NCBI RefSeq assembly: GCF_014170375.1
Contig: NZ_LZZW01000029.1
Span: forward strand, 129,501-193,500
DNA: 64,000 nt
DNA from: Variovorax sp. UMC13
GTDB taxonomy: Bacteria > Pseudomonadota > Gammaproteobacteria > Burkholderiales > Burkholderiaceae_C
Direction: 5' to 3'
How positions within the stretch are numbered: the stretch's first letter is position 1; every line of letters begins with the position of its first letter. A model generated the notes under the pieces. The model was not told the origin of the DNA and searched no databases. It saw only the letters and a list, made by a program, of their open reading frames with translations. The translations under genes were made by a program, and so were the position numbers. This document shows, piece by piece, positions 41,088 through 49,494 of this stretch.

Positions 41088-42757
41088 GCGCGGCCATGCC
41101 GCCGGTGCTCGAGGTCGAAGGCCTCTCCATCGGCTACCGCGACAAGGACACGCTGCACCGTGTGGTGCACGACGTGTCCTTCACCATCCACCCGGGCGAG
41201 ATCGTCGCGCTGGTGGGTGAATCGGGCTCGGGCAAGACCACCACCGCACAGGCGGTGATCGGCCTGCTGCCCGAGAACGGCCAGCGCGAGGCCGGCGCGA
41301 TCCGGCTCAACGGCGTCGACGTCGCGAACTGGTCGCAGAAGCGCTTCGACGGCATCCGCGGCTCGGTCGTCAGCCTGATCCCGCAGGACCCGACCAGCTC
41401 GCTGAACCCGGTGCGCACCGTGGGCGAGCAGGTGGCCGAGATCCTGCGCATCCACCGCCGCGTCGAGCGGCGCGAGGTCAACGCCCGCGTGGTCGAGCTG
41501 CTGGCCCGCGTCGGGCTCTCGCAGCCCGAGCTGCGCGCGCGCCAGTACCCGCACGAACTCTCGGGCGGCATGAAGCAGCGCGTGCTGATCGCGATCGCGA
41601 TCGCGTTGCAGCCCGCGCTGATCATTGCCGACGAACCCACCAGCGCGCTCGACGTGACGGTGCAAAAGCGCATCCTCGACCTGATCGACGAACTGCGCCT
41701 GGCCTACGGCACGGCCGTGCTGCTGGTGACGCACGACCTGGGCGTGGCCACCGATCGCGCGAGCCGCATCGTGGTGCTGCAGGGCGGCCGCATCCAGGAG
41801 CAGGGCCCCACGGCCGAACTGCTGGGCAAGCCGAGCAGCCCCTACACGCGCCAGCTGCTGGCCGATGCGCCCTCGCTCGCGATGGCGGACTTCCGGCCGG
41901 AGCGCGCGCCGACGGCAACCGCGGAAGACGACTTCGCCATCGTGGTCGAGCACCTGGTGCACGACTTCGCGGTCGGCGGCAAAGGGGGCACGGCCTTCCG
42001 CGCGGTCGACGACGTGTCCTTCCGCGTGCGGCGCGGCACCACCCATGCGATCGTGGGCGAGTCGGGCTCGGGCAAGACCACCACCATCCGCGACGTGGTG
42101 GGCTTTCGCCAGCCGACCAGCGGCCGCATCCTGATCGAGGGCACCGAGCTCACGACCCTGCGCGGCGAGGCGCTGCGCCAGTTCCGCCGCAAGATCCAGC
42201 TGGTCCACCAGAACCCCTTCAGCTCGCTCGACCCACGCCAGACCATCTTCCAGATCATCGAGGAGCCCCTGCGCAACTTCGAGCCGCTAAGCGCCGACGA
42301 GCGCCAACGCCGCGTCGAGCACATCCTCGCGCGCGTCGGGCTGCCGCCCGCGGTGCTGCAGCGCCGGCCGCATGCGCTGTCGGGCGGGCAGCGCCAGCGC
42401 GTGGCCATTGCGCGCGCGCTGGTGCTCGAGCCGCGGGTGCTGGTGCTGGACGAGGCCGTGTCCGCGCTCGACGTGACCGTGCAGGCGCAGATCCTGCGGC
42501 TGCTCGACCAACTGCAGGCCGAACTCGGCCTGACCTATCTCTTCATTTCGCACGACCTCGCGGTGGTGCGCCAGATCGCGGACACCGTGTCGGTGCTGCA
42601 GAACGGGCGGCAGGTCGATGCCGGCCGCGTGGAAGACGTCTTCCTCTGGCCGCACAGCGCCTACACGCGCGAACTCATCGACGCCATCCCCGGCAAAAGG
42701 AATTCCGATCTTGTTTCCCAACATCCAGCGCCTGGGCTTCTTCAGCCGGCTTCTTGA
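41084..42757 (+). CDS. ABC importer ATPase, DppD-DppF fusion
   Basis: The 557-residue cytoplasmic protein carries two complete ATPase domains in one chain. Domain 1, about 10-270, has GESGSGKTTTA, LSGGMKQRV and LIIADEPTSALD. Domain 2, about 290-545, has GESGSGKTTTI, LVHQNPFSSLDPRQT, LSGGQRQRV and VLVLDEAVSALD. In the first importer these are two genes. GTG 41084 overlaps the previous stop; ATG 41096 is an alternative. Its 3' end overlaps the next gene by 47 bases. Confidence 0.93.
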   Translation: MSAAMPPVLEVEGLSIGYRDKDTLHRVVHDVSFTIHPGEIVALVGESGSGKTTTAQAVIGLLPENGQREAGAIRLNGVDVANWSQKRFDGIRGSVVSLIPQDPTSSLNPVRTVGEQVAEILRIHRRVERREVNARVVELLARVGLSQPELRARQYPHELSGGMKQRVLIAIAIALQPALIIADEPTSALDVTVQKRILDLIDELRLAYGTAVLLVTHDLGVATDRASRIVVLQGGRIQEQGPTAELLGKPSSPYTRQLLADAPSLAMADFRPERAPTATAEDDFAIVVEHLVHDFAVGGKGGTAFRAVDDVSFRVRRGTTHAIVGESGSGKTTTIRDVVGFRQPTSGRILIEGTELTTLRGEALRQFRRKIQLVHQNPFSSLDPRQTIFQIIEEPLRNFEPLSADERQRRVEHILARVGLPPAVLQRRPHALSGGQRQRVAIARALVLEPRVLVLDEAVSALDVTVQAQILRLLDQLQAELGLTYLFISHDLAVVRQIADTVSVLQNGRQVDAGRVEDVFLWPHSAYTRELIDAIPGKRNSDLVSQHPAPGLLQPAS

Positions 42758-43760
42758 CGACGCCACCGCCGCCGAGCGCTACCGCCTCGTCACCGAACAG
42801 ATCCTGCACGCCGAAGCCCTGGGCTTCGATTCGGCCTGGGTCGCGCAGCACCACTTCCACGAGGCCGAGGGCGGGCTGCCGTCGCCGCTGGTCTTTCTTG
42901 CTTCGGTGGCGGCGCGCACCCAGCGCATCCGGCTCGGCACCGGCATCGTCACGCTGCCACTGGAGAACCCGGTGCGCGTGGCCGAGGATGCGGTGGTGCT
43001 CGACTTGATCGCGGGCGGGCGGCTGGAGTTCGGCGTGGGCACCGGCGGCACGCCTTCGTCGTTCACGGCCTTCGGCCAGCAGAGCGAACAGCGCGCGGCG
43101 GTGTTCGCCAGCCACCTCGCACAGGTGCGCGAGGCCTGGGCCGGCCGGCCGCTGCAAGGCGGCGATCGCCTGTACCCGGTCTCGGCGCAGTTGCCCGACC
43201 GCGTCTGGCAGGCCAGCTTCTCGGTCGCCGGCGGCGCGCGCGCGGGCCTGGCCGGCGACGGCCTGATGCTCTCGCGCACCCAGCCCCGGCCGGCCGATGC
43301 GCCGCAGGCCACGCTGGCCGAGATCCAGCTGCCGATCATCGAGGCCTACCTGGCCGCGCTGCCCGCGGGCCGCGCGCCGCGCATCGTGGGCTCGCGCTCG
43401 GTCTTCGTGGCCGACGATCGCGCGCTCGCGCGCCGGCTGGCAGAGGAGGGCCTGCGCCGCAGCCTGGCGCGCCAGAGCGATCCGGCGCTCGCGGGCCTGC
43501 CCTTCACGCTCGACCAGCTGATCGCGCGCCAGGACGTGCACGTGGGCACGCCCGACGAGGTGATCGCCTCGCTGCGCGCCGACCGCACCTTGGCCCAGGT
43601 GACCGACCTGGTGTGCCAGGTGCACTCGGTGGACCCGCCGCACCGCCACATCCTGCGCTCGATCGAGCTCATCGCCACCGAGGTCGCGCCCGCGCTCGGC
43701 TGGGCCGGGGCGTCGACCAAAAACATTTCTTCCCACGCACCTCTCCAGGCCATCGCATGA
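42711..43760 (+). CDS. Luciferase-like FMN-dependent monooxygenase, probable TTG start
   Basis: The 349-residue product has the bacterial-luciferase-type TIM barrel: FPNIQRLGFFSRLLDD, ALGFDSAWVAQHHFHEAEGG, TQRIRLGTGIVTLPLENPVR and RLEFGVGTGGTPSSF. These enzymes use FMNH2 from a separate reductase to oxygenate a substrate. No ATG fits; TTG 42711 lies after AAAAGGAA with good spacing and starts the conserved region. It overlaps the ATPase gene by 47 bases. It resembles the group I recall as TIGR04027 (KPN_01858 family), always found with this importer type. The flavin reductase at 52571 could supply FMNH2 but is far away. Confidence 0.85.
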   Translation: MFPNIQRLGFFSRLLDDATAAERYRLVTEQILHAEALGFDSAWVAQHHFHEAEGGLPSPLVFLASVAARTQRIRLGTGIVTLPLENPVRVAEDAVVLDLIAGGRLEFGVGTGGTPSSFTAFGQQSEQRAAVFASHLAQVREAWAGRPLQGGDRLYPVSAQLPDRVWQASFSVAGGARAGLAGDGLMLSRTQPRPADAPQATLAEIQLPIIEAYLAALPAGRAPRIVGSRSVFVADDRALARRLAEEGLRRSLARQSDPALAGLPFTLDQLIARQDVHVGTPDEVIASLRADRTLAQVTDLVCQVHSVDPPHRHILRSIELIATEVAPALGWAGASTKNISSHAPLQAIA

Positions 43761-44383
43761 CTGTCTCCTCCCTTCCGGACGTGATCGACCAACTGGTCGG
43801 CATCCAGCCCGGCGACGCGCTCGACGCGATCCGCGCCCAGCGCCAGCAGGCCCGCCTGCACGCGCAGCAAAGCCACATCGCGCTGTTCGAGCCCGCCGAT
43901 CTCGCGGGCTCGACCTTCACCGCCGCCGAGCGCCATGCGCTGGCGGTCTTCGTGGCCGGGCTGCACGGCCAGGTCGAGTTGGGGGCCTTCCATGCGAGCG
44001 CGCTGCTGCTGGCGGGCGCGCCCACCGCGCTGTTCGATGCCGTGAGCGCCGAGGCCGAAGCCGGCGCGGGCCGTGGCCCCTACGGCAGCTACCCGGTGGG
44101 CCCGCTGAGCGCCGAGAACGCGCCCGGTCCGCTGTACGCTGCAAGCGCCGCCCGTCGCGCCGTGCTCGGCACGCGGCTCGCCGCCGCATTGGCGCATGCG
44201 CACCGGCTGGTGTTCCATCCGCGCGATGCCGAGGCCGCCTGGCTGCAGGCGCTGCTGGACGCAGGCTGGTCGACCACCGAGATCGTCACGCTGTCGCAGC
44301 TGGTGTCCTTCCTGAGCTTCCAGATCCGCGTGATCGCGGGCCTGCGCGCACTGGCCGCGCAAGCTTCCCTGGCCATCGCCTGA
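43757..44383 (+). CDS. CMD-domain protein without cysteines
   Basis: The 208-residue, largely helical product resembles the CMD (carboxymuconolactone decarboxylase/AhpD-like) proteins I recall as TIGR04029 (Avi_7170). It has LTFTAAERHALAVFV-like and TTEIVTLSQLVSFLSFQIRV segments. It has no cysteine at all, so it cannot carry the CxxC redox centre. ATG 43757 overlaps the monooxygenase stop in ATGA. It may be a structural partner of the CxxC-containing protein encoded next, or a binding protein. The true role is unknown. Confidence 0.75.
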   Translation: MTVSSLPDVIDQLVGIQPGDALDAIRAQRQQARLHAQQSHIALFEPADLAGSTFTAAERHALAVFVAGLHGQVELGAFHASALLLAGAPTALFDAVSAEAEAGAGRGPYGSYPVGPLSAENAPGPLYAASAARRAVLGTRLAAALAHAHRLVFHPRDAEAAWLQALLDAGWSTTEIVTLSQLVSFLSFQIRVIAGLRALAAQASLAIA

Positions 44384-44401
44384 ACAGACTCCTTCCTTCC
44401 C

Positions 44402-45007
44402 ATGAGCACCCAGACACTCTCGCATCCCGGCAACGTGCCGCCCAACGCCTTCACGCAGGCGCAGCTCGAATGGCTGCCCTGGCTCGAACCGCTGCCGCAG
44501 GAGGAACTGACCGATCGCCACCTGGCGGGCCTGGTCGATGCCTCGCGCGCCAAGTCGCCGTACTTCATGCTGCTGGCGCGCGACCCGGACATCCTCGGCG
44601 CGCGCACCCGCACCGACAAGGACATCTTCTACAACCCCGAGGCCGGGCTGCCGCGCGCCGAGCGCGAACTGGCGGCCGCGGCCACCTCGCGCTACAACGG
44701 CTGCATCTACTGCGCCTCGGTGCACGCGCGCTTCGCCACGCATTTCTCGCCCCGCTCGGCCGACATCCAGCGCCTGCTCGACGAAGGCGTGGTCGCGGCG
44801 CTGGACCCGCGCTGGGACGCGATCGTGGCCGCGTCGGTGGCGCTGTCGGCGACGCCCGTCGCCTTCGACGCAACCCACGTCGAGGCGCTGCGGGCCGTGG
44901 GGCTGGACGACCTCGCGGTCTCCGACGTGATCCACGGCGCCGCCTTCTTCAACTGGGCCAACCGCTTGATGCTGTCGCTGGGCGAGCCCCAGGCACCGGC
45001 CGCCTGA
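44402..45007 (+). CDS. AhpD/CMD-fold alkylhydroperoxidase-like protein
   Basis: The 201-residue product has the AhpD core: LPRAERELAAAATSRYNGC followed by IYCASVHARF, giving CxxC plus the downstream His that define the peroxidase proton-relay site. The C-terminal part (VIHGAAFFNWANRLMLSLGE) matches the family I recall as TIGR04030 (Avi_7169). It probably reduces a peroxide or disulfide linked to the monooxygenase reaction. It starts 18 bases after the cysteine-free CMD gene, and a C-rich, weakly purine leader precedes its ATG. Confidence 0.85.
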   Translation: MSTQTLSHPGNVPPNAFTQAQLEWLPWLEPLPQEELTDRHLAGLVDASRAKSPYFMLLARDPDILGARTRTDKDIFYNPEAGLPRAERELAAAATSRYNGCIYCASVHARFATHFSPRSADIQRLLDEGVVAALDPRWDAIVAASVALSATPVAFDATHVEALRAVGLDDLAVSDVIHGAAFFNWANRLMLSLGEPQAPAA

Positions 45008-45171
45008 GGCCGAACGCGCGCCCTTCACGCGCACCGCATCCGACCCGCCGCGCCGGCGCTATGCTCGCAGCACCCTCGCGGTCTGCGGCCCGTGTCCGGC
45101 GGACGTTTCCGTCCGCGCCGCCGAGGGCAGGGCAGCGAACGCACGGAATCTGTGGAGAGCGAGAGTCAAGG

Positions 45172-45972
45172 ATGAGTGAAGGTACGAAGGAGCAGAAGGG
45201 CCAGCCGCTGGTGACGGGCCTGCTGCGGGGGCTCGAGGTGCTGCGCTGTTTCGACCTCGGGCGCGAACGCCTCGGCAGCTCGGACATCGCACGCATGACG
45301 GGCCTGCCCCAGCCCACCGTCTGGCGGCTGTGCAAGACGCTCGAGCACGGCGGCTACCTGATCGCCGACCGCGACGGCTCGCGCTTCCGCCCGGGCCTGT
45401 CGATCCTCACGCTGGGCTATGCGGCCCTCGACACGCTCGAGCTGGCCGAGCTCGCGCGCCCACTGCTGCAGGACGTGGCCACGCGCTTCCATGGCGGCGC
45501 CAGCCTGTCGACGCGCGAGCGCACCTCGATGCTCTACCTGCAGCGCTACGAGGCGCCGAACGCGGTGCTCAACGTCAACGTGCGGGTCGGCTCCGAGGTG
45601 CCGATCATGAACAGTGGCACCGGCTGGGCCTACCTGGCCGGACTCGACGACGCGGCGCGCGCGCAGGCACTGCACGAGTGCAAGGCGGCCGACGCCGCGC
45701 TCTACAGGAAGCACGAGAAGGGCGCGCTGAAGGCGATTGCCGACTACCGCAAGATCGGCTTCATCACCAACATCGACGTCTTCTTCCCGGGCCTGAGCAC
45801 GGTGGCGGTGCCGCTGCCGAGCGCGCCGGGCGGCACGCCCTACGTGCTCAACTGCACCTCGCCCTCGGCCGCGCTGGCCGACCCCGAGGTGCGCCATGAA
45901 GCGGGCCTCGCGCTGATGCACGCGGTGGAGCAGCTGCGCCGCGCGGCGGCGCGGCTCGACACGGCCGGCTAG
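45172..45972 (+). CDS. IclR-family transcriptional regulator
   Basis: The 266-residue product has an N-terminal IclR winged helix (LLRGLEVLRCFDLGRERLGS, SDIARMTGLPQPTVWRLCKT) and a C-terminal effector domain (about 90-260). IclR proteins sense small organic acids or aromatics. It lies between the monooxygenase cassette (164 bases after it) and the hydrolase cluster (222 bases before it), all on the same strand, so it could control either. ATG 45172 follows AAGG closely; the longer open frame upstream is a shadow of the previous gene. Confidence 0.9.
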   Translation: MSEGTKEQKGQPLVTGLLRGLEVLRCFDLGRERLGSSDIARMTGLPQPTVWRLCKTLEHGGYLIADRDGSRFRPGLSILTLGYAALDTLELAELARPLLQDVATRFHGGASLSTRERTSMLYLQRYEAPNAVLNVNVRVGSEVPIMNSGTGWAYLAGLDDAARAQALHECKAADAALYRKHEKGALKAIADYRKIGFITNIDVFFPGLSTVAVPLPSAPGGTPYVLNCTSPSAALADPEVRHEAGLALMHAVEQLRRAAARLDTAG

Positions 45973-46134
45973 GCACGGGCCGCCCTGCGCGCCCACTGGT
46001 TGCGCAGGCTCTTGTTTCTTCTTCCTGATCTTCTGGCGACCCTGACGCCGGCGCGCGTTCGCGCGTCTCGCGGCCTGCCCCGGTCCTAGGTGAACTCCCT
46101 GATGCAGCCGCCGGCCGTTGGCTCGTACGATTAG

Positions 46135-46160
46135 TGAATAGATTATTCATTAGATGAATA
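46135..46160 (+). promoter_or_regulatory. AT-rich triple half-site operator
   Basis: TGAATA (46135-46140) and TATTCA (46144-46149) form a perfect palindrome around GAT. ATTCAT (46145-46150) and ATGAAT (46154-46159) form a second perfect palindrome around TAG, sharing the middle half-site. The stretch is an AT island in GC-rich DNA and lies 35 bases before the hydrolase start, where it would overlap the promoter. It is a strong candidate binding site for the IclR protein encoded just upstream. Confidence 0.6.
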
Positions 46161-46194
46161 AATTGTCTTCAAGTCCACTTTTCAAGGAAGCAAC

Positions 46195-47037
46195 GTGATC
46201 AGTTATCCCTTCTCCGTCCAAGGCATCCACACCCGCGTCCTGGAGGCCGGCCAGGGCGAGCGCGCGGTGGTCTTCGTGCACGGCACCGGCGGCCGTGCCG
46301 ACCGCTGGGTGCGCAACATCGACGCCATCGCCGCCGCCGGCTACCACGTGTACGCGCTGGACCTGCCGGGCCACGGCTATGCATCGAAGGGCGCCGAGGT
46401 CGCCTGCTCGGTGCCCGCCTACCGCGACTTCCTGGGCCAATTCCTCGACGCGCAGAAGATCGATCGCGCGACCATCGTCGGCACCTCGCTGGGCGGCCAT
46501 GTGGTGGCGGCGTACGCGGTGGCCCACCCGGCGCGCATCGACGGCATCGCGCTGGTGGGCAGCATGGGCCTGGTGCCGATCGGTGACGAGGCGCGTGGCC
46601 GCATCCAGGCCGGTGCCAACAACCAGACGCGCGACGGCGTGGCGACCAAGCTGGCGCGCGTGATCCACGACCAGGCGCTGGTCACGGCCGAGATGCAGGA
46701 AGAGGAATGGCGCATCAACAACTCGGCCGGCGCCGCCGAGTCCTTCGCCACGCTGGGCCGCTACATCGCCGCCGACCTGGACCGCGACGTGGTGGGCGAG
46801 CCGCTGGCCGGCACCGACTTCCCGGTGCTGCTGGTCTGGGGCGAGGAAGACAAGACCGTGCCGCCCGCGGTCGGCGAGAAGGCCCGCGCCATGCTGCCGC
46901 GCAGCCGCTTGGCCCTGCTGGCCGGCGCGGCCCACACCGCCTACTACGAGAAGCCCGAGCTGTTCAACCGCGTGCTGCTGGACTTCCTCGCGGGGCAGGG
47001 CGCCACGCACCAGGCCGCCGGGCTGCAGTGGAAGTGA
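46195..47037 (+). CDS. Alpha/beta hydrolase
   Basis: The 280-residue product has the alpha/beta-hydrolase fold: oxyanion region VVFVHGTGGRADRWVR, then DLPGHG. The nucleophile is S98 in GTSLGGH, the acid lies near WGEEDKTVP and the base His is in GAAHTAYYEK. It probably cleaves a C-C bond or ester in a catabolic pathway. GTG 46195 has a strong AAGGAAG upstream. Its stop overlaps the next gene's GTG. It is first in a five-gene cluster behind an AT-rich operator. Confidence 0.88.
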   Translation: MISYPFSVQGIHTRVLEAGQGERAVVFVHGTGGRADRWVRNIDAIAAAGYHVYALDLPGHGYASKGAEVACSVPAYRDFLGQFLDAQKIDRATIVGTSLGGHVVAAYAVAHPARIDGIALVGSMGLVPIGDEARGRIQAGANNQTRDGVATKLARVIHDQALVTAEMQEEEWRINNSAGAAESFATLGRYIAADLDRDVVGEPLAGTDFPVLLVWGEEDKTVPPAVGEKARAMLPRSRLALLAGAAHTAYYEKPELFNRVLLDFLAGQGATHQAAGLQWK

Positions 47038-48407
47038 ATGCCGTGACGGGCTCCGCAGACACCAAGCGCTACCTGACCGGCGGCCGGCTGATCGACGGCA
47101 CGGGCGACGCGCCGCAGCCGCTGCACTGGATGGAACTCAGTGGCGAGCGCATCACCGACATCGAGGCCGGCGAAGGCCCGGGCCGGCCGCTGCCGCCGGG
47201 TGCGGTGATCGCCTTCGATGCCGCCGGCAAGACCGTGATGCCGGGCCTGATCGACGCCCACTGCCACATCAGCTACGGCGTGGCGCGCGGCATCGAGGAG
47301 CAGGACCTGTTCGGCTCGGCCGAGTACCGCTCGATCCGCGCCATGTACCACGCACAGACCGTGCTGCAGGCGGGCGTCACCTCGTGCAGCGACCCGGGCG
47401 GCGGCTGGTACGTGGCGGTCGCGGTGCGCGACGCGGTCAAGGCCGGGCTGTTCCCGGGGCCGCGCATCTCGGCCGCCGCGCGCTACCTGAGCACGCATGC
47501 CGCGCTGACCGACTACTTCCCCTCGTGGGTGGGCTCGCCGCGCTCGGGCGTGGGCGTGCTCACCGAAAGCGCGAGCCACATGGTCAACGAGGTGCGCGAG
47601 CAGATCAAGAACGGCGTCGACTTCATCAAGATCGCGGCCAGCGGCGAATCCGCCACGCTCACGCCGGGCGGCGGCAGCGTGCCGGCCTTCCGCGCGGAAG
47701 AGCTCAAGGTGATCGTCGACGAGGCGCACCGCCTCGGCCGCCGCGTGACCGCGCATGCGCGCAGCGGCCAGTCGGTGGAGGACTGCGTGGACGCGGGCAT
47801 CGACTGGATCATGCATGCCGACTTCATGGACCGGCGCCAGGCCGACAAACTGGCCGCAAGCGGCATCCCCTGCTGCCCCACGCTGACCTTCGTGGCCAAC
47901 GTGGCGCAATGGGGGCACATCGCGGGCTGTTCGCAGGGCCGCCTCGACCGCTTCCGGCGCGACCTCGACCTGGCCGTGACCAACCTCGACTACGCCTGGC
48001 GCAACGGCGTGCAGATGATGTGCGGCACCGACACCGGCTTCGCCGTCACGCCGTATGGCGAATGGCATGCGCGCGAGCTCGAGCTCTTCGTCGACCTGCT
48101 GGGCATGAGCCCGCTGCAGGCCATCACCTGCGCCACGCGCAATGCGGCGGTCACGGTCGATGCGGCCAACCTCGGCACGCTGCAGAAGGGCCGGCTGGCC
48201 GACTTCCTGGTGGTCGACGGCGACCCGCTGGCCGACATCCGCATCCTTCAGGACAAGACCCGCTTCAGCGCGATCTTCCAGGGCGGCCGGCCGGTCGACC
48301 TGACGCCGCAGAAACCCATCCACCGCTGGCCCTGGGAGCGTTCGCTGCAGATCTCCGAACGCGAGCTCTACCAGTCCACCGTGACCCAGGCGCTTGCGCA
48401 CCCCTGA
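47034..48407 (+). CDS. Metal-dependent amidohydrolase
   Basis: The 457-residue product has the imidazolonepropionase/prolidase-type amidohydrolase layout. The HxH of MPGLIDAHCHISYG is followed by the metal-bridging Lys in DFIKIAASGES, histidines in VTAHARSG and IMHADFMD, and the Asp in MCGTDTGFAV. It hydrolyses a cyclic or linear amide-like bond. GTG 47034 overlaps the hydrolase stop by four bases (GTGA); GTG 47043 is an alternative start. A Bug-type binding protein follows 37 bases later. Confidence 0.9.
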   Translation: MNAVTGSADTKRYLTGGRLIDGTGDAPQPLHWMELSGERITDIEAGEGPGRPLPPGAVIAFDAAGKTVMPGLIDAHCHISYGVARGIEEQDLFGSAEYRSIRAMYHAQTVLQAGVTSCSDPGGGWYVAVAVRDAVKAGLFPGPRISAAARYLSTHAALTDYFPSWVGSPRSGVGVLTESASHMVNEVREQIKNGVDFIKIAASGESATLTPGGGSVPAFRAEELKVIVDEAHRLGRRVTAHARSGQSVEDCVDAGIDWIMHADFMDRRQADKLAASGIPCCPTLTFVANVAQWGHIAGCSQGRLDRFRRDLDLAVTNLDYAWRNGVQMMCGTDTGFAVTPYGEWHARELELFVDLLGMSPLQAITCATRNAAVTVDAANLGTLQKGRLADFLVVDGDPLADIRILQDKTRFSAIFQGGRPVDLTPQKPIHRWPWERSLQISERELYQSTVTQALAHP

Positions 48408-48444
48408 CAGAGATTCCCCACAAGAACCACAGGAGACAAGACCC

Positions 48445-49416
48445 ATGTTGAAGAAGATCCACCGCCGCGCCTGCCTGGCCCTCGCCGGGCTCGCGGGCCT
48501 CGTGCTCGCCGGCAGCGCCCTGGCCGCCGACCCCAGCCGCGTCACCATCGTCGTGCCCTATCCGCCGGGCGGCCTGGCCGACATCGTCGCGCGCCTCACC
48601 GGCAAGGTGCTGGCGCAGAACATGGGCGTGCCGGTCATCGTCGAGAACAAGCCCGGCGCCAACGGCGTGCTGGGCCTGCAGGCGATCGCCCATGCCACGC
48701 CCGACGGCGCCACCATCGGCCTGGTGCCGGCCAGCGTGCTCACCGTCAATCCCTGGCTCTACAAGGACATGAAGGTCGACACGCTCAAGGACGTGCTGCC
48801 GCTCACCCTGGCCGTGACGCTGCCCAACGTGCTGGTGGTGAACCGCGACCTGCCGGTGAAGAACCTCGACGACCTGGTGGCCTACCTGAGGAAGACGCCC
48901 AACGTGAACTTCGGCTCCATGGGCACGGGCTCGAGCGCGCACCTCAACGGCGAGATGCTCCAGCGCAGCACCGGCGTCACGCTGACCCACGTGCCCTACA
49001 AGGGCAGCGGGGCGGTGATGCAGGACCTGATGGGCGGCAACATCCAGATGGCCTTCGAGAACCTGCCGCTGGCGCTGCCGCTGATCCAGTCGGGCAAGCT
49101 GCGCGCCATCGGCGTCACCAGCGCGGCCGTGTCGCCACAGGCCCCCGAGATCCCGCCGATCAGCACTGCCGTGCCCGGCATGGTCGACCAGATCTGGTTC
49201 GGCTTCATCGCGCCGCGCGGCCTGCCCAAGGACGTGGCGAGCAGATTGCACGACCAGCTGGTGCGCGCGCTGCAGTCCGACGAGGTCGGCGTGCCGATCC
49301 GCGAGCGCGGCGCCAACATCACGCCGAGCACGCCCGAAGCCATGCAGAAGGTGATCGTCGACGAGCGCGGCCATTGGCAGAAGCTGATCGCCGAACGCAA
49401 CATTTCCATCAACTGA
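48445..49416 (+). CDS. Bug/TctC-type periplasmic binding protein
   Basis: The 323-residue product has a Sec signal peptide (ACLALAGLAGLVLAGSALAA) and the Bug fold: VTIVVPYPPGGLADIVARLT, VIVENKPGANGVLG, THVPYKGSGAVMQDLMGG. Bug proteins bind carboxylates, amino acids or amides and are greatly expanded in Burkholderiales, often orphaned from TctAB transporters. No TctA/TctB gene is in the window, so it must work with a permease encoded elsewhere or as a sensor. AGGAGACAAG precedes ATG 48445. Its ligand is probably the substrate of the neighbouring enzymes. Confidence 0.93.
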   Translation: MLKKIHRRACLALAGLAGLVLAGSALAADPSRVTIVVPYPPGGLADIVARLTGKVLAQNMGVPVIVENKPGANGVLGLQAIAHATPDGATIGLVPASVLTVNPWLYKDMKVDTLKDVLPLTLAVTLPNVLVVNRDLPVKNLDDLVAYLRKTPNVNFGSMGTGSSAHLNGEMLQRSTGVTLTHVPYKGSGAVMQDLMGGNIQMAFENLPLALPLIQSGKLRAIGVTSAAVSPQAPEIPPISTAVPGMVDQIWFGFIAPRGLPKDVASRLHDQLVRALQSDEVGVPIRERGANITPSTPEAMQKVIVDERGHWQKLIAERNISIN

Positions 49417-49494
49417 AGAAGGCCGCAGCCCGGCACGCGGCGGCCCGGGGCCGCCGCCTCTCGTTTTCTTTTTTCCCACCCCTGAGCATCACCC

